64,000 nucleotides of DNA from the NCBI GenBank assembly GCA_945910005.1, contig OX246742.1:46852402-46916401 (forward strand), read 5' to 3'. Within the stretch, counting starts at the first letter, position 1. Every line of letters starts with the position of its first letter. This DNA is from Isoperla grammatica (taxonomy: Eukaryota; Arthropoda; Insecta; Plecoptera; Perlodidae). The notes below the pieces were generated by a model. That model worked only from the letters and a program-made list of their open reading frames with translations, was not told where the DNA came from and made no database searches. This document shows positions 56,169-64,000 of this stretch, in pieces. The position numbers were made by a program, and so were the translations under genes.

Positions 56169-59100
56169 AGGCCAGTTCATCTTCATAGCCTTCCAACTCA
56201 ACACTCATATACGCAATTTATGGCTCGCCACAGCTTTCCCTGAGAGATCCCTGGGGCGTTGACTGTAATAGATCCACCACATTCACTTCAATGACTGTTT
56301 ACGGGCGCGAGTTATAGCCGCATAATACGGTCTTGCGTCCAACTTATTGCGCGTTACGCTATATTGCAGCGATGACGCGTAAGTGCGTTAATCTTGAGTA
56401 CATTATTAACAATATGGGCAGGGATGTCCAAATAGCAAACTCTATTCCGTACAACCTGTAATGTAGATATTTTTGAAAGTCTCTCAATAATTTTCTCTTT
56501 TATAAAGGTCTTTAATTTGTACATGACTGTACCATACAACGTATATTCTGTATTATGTGGCACATGTATTTGAACGTATTGGTTTACCTCTACTACATTT
56601 TCTGTTCAAATATTCTTGCGTGTTAAAAATGTGTTCTTATACGACATTTATCCATTGTTGCCTAATTTCGTTTTTTGTCCTTTAATTCCTGATTGGTCAC
56701 TCGAACTGTCCAAGGGGTCATTCTCCGGAAATCGCATACCGAATATATCTATAACCTCTTCTTGTATTTCCTTCCTACCCAACGACGCACATATGGTACA
56801 CCCATGTCGTGCACCTAAAAACAAGGACCACAATACCTCCTAAACTGACTGTTGATATTAGATACTCGACTAAGCGTATGTGGTGGTAACGTTGCTAACG
56901 GTCTATTTACTTACTATATTAAATTAGGAACCGAGACAGCAGCTAAACTGCGATGGCGGCTTGTATGGTTAGGCTAGGCTACATCGTCTTAGAGTGAGAT
57001 CAAGCCTCCCAGAGCCGCAATCTTATCTCAATCCCAGTATAGAACGTGACGGTCGTACAACGTGGGGTGTTTCATGAAGCCATAAGGGTGGAATGATGAA
57101 GGGTTGGTGTGGTTATGTAATATCTACTGGGAACTGTTGAACGGGCAGGGTTAAATGTGAGCTAAAATATACGTTTTTACGTTCCGGATTTTGTTAGAAG
57201 ATTCTGAATTGACTTATACAAGGTTGAAAGTGAATGTTTAAAAACGGATAAATTTACGAGTTTTGAATAATCAAACGAATTATTATTAGATCAACTCTTT
57301 AGGTTCAAAACGAAGCTGTATTTAATACTCAGCGAAATTGTAATTTAAAAACCAATAGAAGTTTTTAAATAATGTCAAATATTTCGTACTTAATAACACA
57401 TTCACAAAAAACAAGTGAGTCAGTTTACTTTCACAATTTTACAAAATACATCAAGTTTTCTTCTGGAATTATGAATATTGTTTTCATTTGATAGCATCGA
57501 ATAAAAAAGGCCTTTTCTTTAATTAAAAATTAGGAGTTATGTTGATATTATTGTTGATATTATTTGTTTTTTTTGCTAGTCAAGAATGGTTTACTTATTC
57601 CTTTTTATGACCACAGATTAAAGATATTAAAACATAGAACAATTTTATTATTATATAAATGGTAAATATGAAGTATAAAGCATTAACTAAACAATGCACC
57701 ATAATGAAGTTTCATGTAAATATCATTCAAGGACGACTGTATCTTCTCGATTCTACAGTTCCAATTAAAACTGCACACTTCCAATAAAAATCGCCCGAGT
57801 GATAAACCAACATGTCTATGACGTCACGTCTCGACGCTGCTAATGTAGAGGGCTTATCTATATGGGGGTCTGTCCCTTATCAGTGAGTGCTCATATGTCG
57901 ACCAATGTCAAGTGTCGTGTCCCTGAACTACGGTACCATACGCGACGCGAAAGAAAAGTATTTTTTAAAGTACCGATTCAAAATAAATAAAACTTATATC
58001 ATAGTTATTTGTATAGCAGTTATAACACGCCAAAATATACTTAACGAATAATTGTTGAGTTTGTGGTAGGTAGGTACCACTAATTGCCACAATGCCCGAA
58101 GACCTACGCAACTTTCTCTTTTATTCTACGGTCTTTGGTCCAAGGGATTTACAAAAGGGCTGAAAATGTGTAATATTTTCTAAGAAAGAATCTAGTCATA
58201 AGAAAGGGTTGGATAGAGAATAGTTGCTTCTAAAGTCGAACACAAGAATGTTCCACCATAGAAAGCCCCTACAAGCCTAAGCTGATTGGCTCAGTTGTAC
58301 ACCGCCTTAGTCTGGCTGAATGAAGCTTAACGATGCGTGATGGTTAAGTCTCAACACGTCTTAAGTTCTTAATTGCGCGCGAGCCAAGTTACGCGTTATG
58401 TCTATACTAAAGCTATTGTCTGCGGTTTTAGGCGCCTCCCGCACGTCTCGCTTTTGGTGGAAAGCATTTACGTGTCGCCAAGTAGTTAACAATAATATTG
58501 CGAGTTGGGCACGTGAAGGAGCACAAAGGGTACTTTAATGTACGCATACAGAAACATTACTATACGAAACATAATTCAAACTACGTTGCTTTGATGATAC
58601 AAAAATACATGCTGACATTTTTTAAATTTAATCGACTCTAGAAAGTGTAAGTTATAGTCTTGACACAGTACAGTTAAACAGATGTATTTTCACATCTTAT
58701 ACCCGGTTATAAGATCCTGGGAACTTGTTTTCACCATGGTAACCACCGATCAGAAGCTATGACATTGAGTTCTAGAGTAAGTAAAAATGTACACTGATCC
58801 TTATATCGACATTTTCTGCAAAAATGAAGGTATTTGTTTTTCAAACAGAAGCACGAAATGCGTTTTCATTCAAATGTCTTCCGTGTGAAAGATAGTTATA
58901 AACCCTATGTCTTACGTTGGATTGACTATTATCTCACTATTCTCTAGGGATGGACTGACAGTACACGAGATTAAAACAATTATTTTAACAACACAGTCGA
59001 CATGAAGGTATTACTTTGTTAGTTCATCCAGTTCTCCCAAGACAGACAGACAGACGACGATTAGATTACCCTTGGCCTTCTTTACCCTGAGAAAACTTGT

Positions 59101-60310
59101 TTTGAACATTTCCACGGTGAAAATGTAAGCGTTCCTTTTATTGAAATCTTGCTACTATCCAGGCACTATCTCAACCCGCAGCAGCCTAACTTATAACATG
59201 CGATTAACAGACCAGAAAGTACCCTAAATTCCACCACGCGTTATCACGAATTCCACTACACTTGATATGAAAGCTTTAACTATTCCTTTCTTATCTCCCC
59301 TTCCAGTAACAAATTGTAAAGGCAATGCGCAATCTTTGCCATGTGTAATATTTCATGTCGTTATCAACCCTTACAGAGAGCTCATGAACTGTTGCCGTGT
59401 ATGAAGGGTGGCATTGAAATAGCACGGACCACAGCGGGACGTGACACCTATAGTGGCACGGCACACGCACACGCACACACGCACGCACGCATGTACTGAG
59501 ACGCGTGCCTAGTCCAGTAGACACGCCTGGTCTTGACCCACGATCCACTGATATCAGACAAGGTCAGGGGTAGATTTCAGAACGTTCAACCCCATGTTAT
59601 ATACAATGACCCCGGGGCAACACTCAACAAGGCGTAGGCAAGAGTAAAACTGAACCCTTCCAATACTGCCAGGCTGTCAAATAACTACAATACATTTTTT
59701 TTTTGCCAGAACGGTATGTTTTGTTTACTTTCGATCGCCAATTCATACATTGTTGAAATACTTATTTATTTATTGTCAAATAGGTTATACAATACACTTA
59801 AAATATACATTAAATTCAGTTGGCGTTTGGTCGTCCCAGACACGTTTTTTGTGGTGTACAATGTCGCAAACAATAGTTTTCGTAAAATGTGTGTGGTATA
59901 TCATGTTAAAACTCTAATATTTCTTCGAAAGCTTATCTGTTTTCTGTCAACACATATTATGGCCTCCATTATGGCCGTACTGACGTCACGTGAATACTAT
60001 ATCAATAATGTATACAGAATACCTGTTAGGTTGATTTACTTGTGTCTCCCGGTATACACAGGTGCCTCGGTGCAGCCGTACTAAAGACAACATCGTATTT
60101 GCTCTATGTGTGTTGTGCTGTATCTATCTGTGTTTGTCGCGCATCCAAGCGTGCGCATTGTCCCAATCCGCTATAATAGCTTTGCTGCCCGACCGGCTTA
60201 ATTGGCTCAAACAATAACATCGCTTACAGGTGTGAAACTAGCTGCTAAACGTAACATTGCTAAACGTATTATCACCAACCGTACAGGCGCAACACGCTTC
60301 ATTGCTTCAC
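56169..60310. other. Non-coding DNA, no gene seen
   Basis: Only short frames (the longest 122 codons at 59716-60084, without recognisable domain). CRE palindromes lie at 57819-57826 and 59981-59988. A small (CACG)-type microsatellite lies at about 59459-59490. Confidence 0.6.
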
Positions 60311-60616
60311 GTAGGTCACTTCGATACCATTCAACCACTGAGTTTATAGAATGATGCAACTGACCCACATGAATATAGCGTTAGGTCAGTTACCATTCAA
60401 CTACTGAGCTTATTCCGACATTGCACGGCTCAATACTTTTGTCAAACTTATTGAATTCAAGAACAAAAGCGAATCAAAAACAGTTTGGTAAAAACTGCAA
60501 CAATATAGCTTCTATTAATTGATGCTTTTTTGTCCTTGAATTCAATAAGTTTGACGAAAGTATTGAACCGTGAAATGTGGGTATGATTGATTCAACTGAC
60601 CCACGTGAATAAGGGG
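60311..60616. repeat. Tandem duplication of about 70 bp, second copy split by a MITE
   Basis: TAGGTCA..., ACCATTCAAC(C/T)ACTGAG and CAACTGACCCAC(A/G)TGAATA occur in order at 60311-60377. They occur again at 60382-60414 plus 60590-60614, with the element at about 60415-60583 between the two parts. The unsplit first copy serves as a local empty site. Confidence 0.7.
60419..60577. mobile_element. MITE with inverted termini of about 43 bp, copy 1
   Basis: The left arm (60419-60461) and the right arm (about 60535-60577) are inverted copies with few mismatches, including CACGG(C/T)TCAATACTTT and TTATTGAATTCAAG. A diverged second copy lies at 63689-63836. The true ends may extend four or five bases further; the target duplication is unclear. 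Confidence 0.75.
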
Positions 60617-60706
60617 GCTGTGACGACATAGGTCAGACAAACAATCGGTTGCTATAGGTATAGTTACATTGTTGTGTCTTTCTATGATTCGCGCACATTC
60701 AATGTT

Positions 60707-60870
60707 TGTCCGAAACAAAACACTGTGGAGTGACTATTTTTACATCCGGTGTGTTCGTCATATGCGTAAAGTGTTGACCAATTAGCGGTCGGTATTTGAA
60801 ATTAGGGCTCGCTGATTGGCTAAGAATCACTCGTCTGTGATTAACGCATCGGTACGGTTGTTTCGGGACA
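60707..60870. mobile_element. Foldback MITE, family TGTCYCGAAACAAC, copy 2
   Basis: The right end reads (reverse complement) TGTCCCGAAACAACCGTACC, and the left end starts TGTCCGAAACAA with one base missing. The interior shares ATCACTCGTCT and GATTGGC with the copy at 45301-45446. Confidence 0.7.
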
Positions 60871-63688
60871 CATACGTCACAGAAAACGGGCATTTACAGT
60901 AGAAATAATAATTTGTACACTGAAGCGTATATGTCGGTACAATAACAGTTGACAGTACGACGGTAGTTAGTAGAGCTAACTATGAGGAAGTAGGAACACT
61001 TTCGTCTGCTGTTTTCACAATTATATAAAAAAAAATATATCTGCGGATATGATTGAAGGATAAAACTGCAGTTTAACATTAAAGTTGATTCTGTGCCAGA
61101 TGTTTATTTCCGTTGCTAGTCTACTTTTTCTATCATTGTTTGGATGGGATTTGAAGTATCGGGCAATCGTTCATCAAACATCACAAACGGTATTTATTCA
61201 GGTCGAAGTATATCTCATATCCCTCATCACTAGGTCAGTGTGTATATACACAGCTAACCGCACCGTAGCCTATTTTTCGCATTCTATCTTCACAATCTCT
61301 ACGTTTTTGCATTTGCAATTGGAACATGATCGTAAACATTTCTAAATAATTCTTTTTATACATCGGGAAATCTCAAGGGTAATAGTTATTAGTGTAATAA
61401 ATATTTTCGTTGTGAGATTAAAATAACATCTGCGTTGACGTTAACTGGCAACTTAAGTTAAACAACGCGATTTCTTTAGTGGTTGGTGTTACTGACGGAG
61501 TTAACTCTGCTTCGGTTTATTCCACACAAAATGCGTTCAACTGTTTAGCTATACGATGATAGATCTGAATCTATATCACGAATACGCTCCAATAACCTAC
61601 TTAGAATCCAAGCAAACAAAGTTAGCAAACAATCAGTTTCTGTTTGTGTGAAGTTCGACCTCACAGCATATAACTTCATGCAATAACCAACTCCCGAGTA
61701 AATTTAACTGTAATTTACGTCCATTTGGCGCAGTTTCGTTGGTGGTTTCCGCGGTGAAACTAGGCTAAATACATATCATGACATTGAATACCGACCCTGA
61801 ACCAAGGTCTTCTAGATACCCTAGTGGAATCTCGTCGAATAAACCAGCGACTTAAATGGAACTAAAACGAGACTGAACTTTGTAGACAAATGAACAAATG
61901 CACAGCACTGCAGGTGATGTTTATGTTAACTGTTGAATATTTCAATTCTTGAGCCTTTCTTGAATCTATAAAATGTATTTATATTCACTAATGTTTCTAA
62001 TTTGTTATGTAGTGCAAATCCCTATACGGTACATTAAGACTTGAGTGCTCCCTGTACTGTACCATTGCCTGCGCAATTTTCTTTTCAACAAAGATTTCAC
62101 ATGTGCATTAGTTAACTTTGTTGCCACCAGAATGCATAGTCTCTTCACCGCCCAACTGTTCATAACTTTGGATAAGAAACATTCAACGTATAGATATTAT
62201 TCGTGCAGTAATTCTTAAGACTTTGGTTTCTCTAACGATGTATATCCTATCAGTGCACACGAGACGGTACCTCAACTTCATCCAACTTGCTAAATAACAT
62301 TATAGCTAATACGAAAGCGACGGCAGTTGAAACAGCGTGGGTAATTCGTTCCCCAAGTTGTAATCACATTTAACGATCATGAGTAGCACGCGGTACTTAA
62401 GTTGTGTGTACTTAAGACAGCCAGGTCGCGGTCGGTCTGTGAGCTGGAGACGGTGAACGTGGGGTATAAATAACGGGAGGGAGACCTTGTGACAGCTAAC
62501 TTCAGTAATTGCTCCAGATCTTGTCTTCTTAACACATTCTTTATAGAAGTTATTATTTTATACATCATTTAGCATTTAAACTAAATATAGTTAAGAAAAA
62601 ATGTGTTTTTGTAATTAAAATAAATGATTCGTTTGGTACTTTGTAATTTTTATTTTTGATGCATGGATCTCATCGTTTCTAAACATTGCCTTTATGCATT
62701 TTAAAAATCATACCCTCTCAAAAAAGGGGGGCAATAAGCTAGAATAGCTAGGTTAATTAGCTTGATTCTCTTTGTAGGTTAGATTCGAACTATATTTAAT
62801 ATTTTATTATTATTCTTTAATTTTCCCCCTTATATGCAAATTTCTTTTTAATTTGCTTCAACTATGTGTAGAAAGCTTCCAATGTACAAGTACACTATTA
62901 TATGGTAAGTTCTCTGCTACTGTGTTAGCTCATATGTATGTAAAACTAAGTATTTCATTTATGAAACAATATGGCCACTGTGACATCACATGTAGAACAA
63001 TCATACCCTACACTGTAATGGCTATCTTGATTGCCATTGGTTCCCATCTCTGCGCCAATATGACGTCATATCATGCCCAGACTGATCCCCTCATCATCTC
63101 TATCGGAGTAAACACAAAACAATGGACGCCGGGTCGGGGATTACAGAGGTTTAGTTCAACGAGCGGAAAGAAGGGAACGAAGACCAGTCCACCGTTTCAA
63201 TTAGGTTCGTGTCTACTATTCGTAATTACATTTTATAAATACATTTATAAGTTTAATCTGTGGGGTAGTTGTGGGCGCGTTTTGAAACGAACAATTTACA
63301 GCGATGAAATATAGAGCCGCGGTGTTTTGAGGCTTTTGCTGTAAAGTGTAGATACGTCTTTTGAACACGGACGAGAATGAACATTCAGTCATGATAAATG
63401 GGTAGATACGGTAGTTATGTTTCGGAAAATGTTATTACTCGTATATATTGGATAAAATCAGAAAACATAAGAGCGATATTATTCGATGTGTATTATTTAA
63501 TTTATATACGGTGATAATAACATTCATTGCCCTACATACATCACTCCAAAATCTGATAAATATTAATAAAAGACGATAAATTCTCGTAAATTTCAAACGG
63601 ATTGTGATGAACATGAGTAAGAGTTCATTTATCTTCTTTATCAATTCACAATTTGCGGTACACGTTCATGAATTATTAAGCTAAATTT
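60871..63688. other. Non-coding DNA with one possible core promoter
   Basis: No gene is supported. A CRE palindrome lies at 63061-63068. The 153-codon frame at 62853-63314 has no recognisable domain. Confidence 0.6.
62465..62510 (+). promoter_or_regulatory. Possible TATA plus arthropod-type initiator
   Basis: GGGGTATAAATAACGGG (TATA box at 62465-62472) is followed by ACTTCAGTAA, which contains the arthropod initiator TCAGT with the A at 62504. The distance is 39 bases, longer than the usual 30 or so, and no downstream promoter element or open frame is seen. Weak candidate. Confidence 0.22.
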
Positions 63689-63836
63689 AGACAGCTCAAT
63701 GTTCCGTTCGAGTTTTCTTGGATTCAAGAACAAAATCTAATCAAAGGAAGTGGATAATTGTTGTATTTTATTGGCTACATCTGTCTGTCTTTGAATTTAA
63801 GGAAACTTGTACGAAACATTGAACAATGAATTGTCT
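63689..63836. mobile_element. MITE, copy 2 of the family at 60419
   Basis: Inverted ends GCTCAATGTTCCGTTCGAG and (reverse complement of right) GTTCAATGTTTCGTACAAG, with GATTCAAGAACAAAA and AATCAAA words shared with the copy at 60419-60577. It is more diverged than that copy. Confidence 0.65.
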
Positions 63837-64000
63837 TAATTGGGCACAAGAGGAATAAGATATAATACTGGCAATTATTGATTAGTAATACTTATACTGT
63901 GTTTCAACACTCTTCCCGATGCGCCAACACAGTTAATCAAGCCTGCTGGCGGACAAGGACTCAACTGTGACTGTGACGGGTTCAAATTAGAATGAGCCAC
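63837..64000. other. Window end, nothing seen
   Basis: No supported feature. Confidence 0.6.

Noticed and set aside
62853..63314. Protein gene of 153 codons
   Set aside because: Sequence shows no recognisable domain or conserved motif, and no promoter or splice context supports it.

Overview
This window looks like a gene-poor intergenic or intronic stretch of an animal nuclear genome, most likely an arthropod (insect or crustacean). The main clue is long (TTAGG)n arrays, the ancestral arthropod telomere motif. Supporting signs are SINEs with tRNA-like or 5S-rRNA-like heads, several MITE families, many minisatellites and long mono- and tetranucleotide tracts, in AT-rich DNA scattered with CpG-rich patches. 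I recognise no complete protein-coding gene on either strand. Open frames above about 120 codons lie in tandem repeats and are open because the repeat unit is a multiple of three or lacks stops. Three short segments could be exons or small ORFs and are listed at low confidence: 28601-28705, 29304-29540 and 33313-33360.

Layout. 1-10 kb: plain AT-rich DNA with a 30-bp triplication (2241), a perfect 51-bp palindrome (3392-3442), a tRNA-type SINE (about 5130-5270) and a truncated SINE (8690-8908). 10-24 kb: minisatellites of 77 bp (10247-10785), an A-B-A-B dimer (13783-14049), 110 bp (15581-15905), and two G-rich arrays built of GGGA/GCGGGAA words (17768-18115 and 23455-23850). 24-36 kb: several SINE copies, CpG-rich patches that often contain TGACGTCA, and a 210-bp foldback (31690-31899). 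38.6-39.3 kb: a 57-bp array. 40.4-40.6 kb: a 147-bp MITE whose empty site survives in another copy of the host repeat at 31.15 kb. 45.3 kb: a foldback MITE. 46.6-48.2 kb: about 30 copies of a 54-bp unit, each with two CACGTG E-boxes and usually a full CRE (TGACGTCA).

The most striking object is 48790-53384, a 4595-bp segment bounded by 12-bp terminal inverted repeats (TAGGGTTGCCAT) and a perfect 8-bp target-site duplication (CTCCCGCC), the signature of an hAT-superfamily transposon. It carries no transposase. Inside are a 98-bp satellite, three (TTAGG)n blocks, a nearly 950-bp array of 10-bp GATC words, and a nested 5S-headed SINE with its own target duplication. It appears to be a non-autonomous transposon that has become a carrier of telomere-like and satellite DNA.

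53.4-64 kb: a candidate regulatory block bounded by a 31-bp inverted repeat, a 366-bp (CTGT)n tract, an 84-bp array, and two MITE families present in two copies each across the window. No gene network can be described. What the window does show is repeat biology and a set of possible cis-regulatory islands, with an unusual excess of the palindrome TGACGTCA (14 copies seen by eye outside the 54-bp array).
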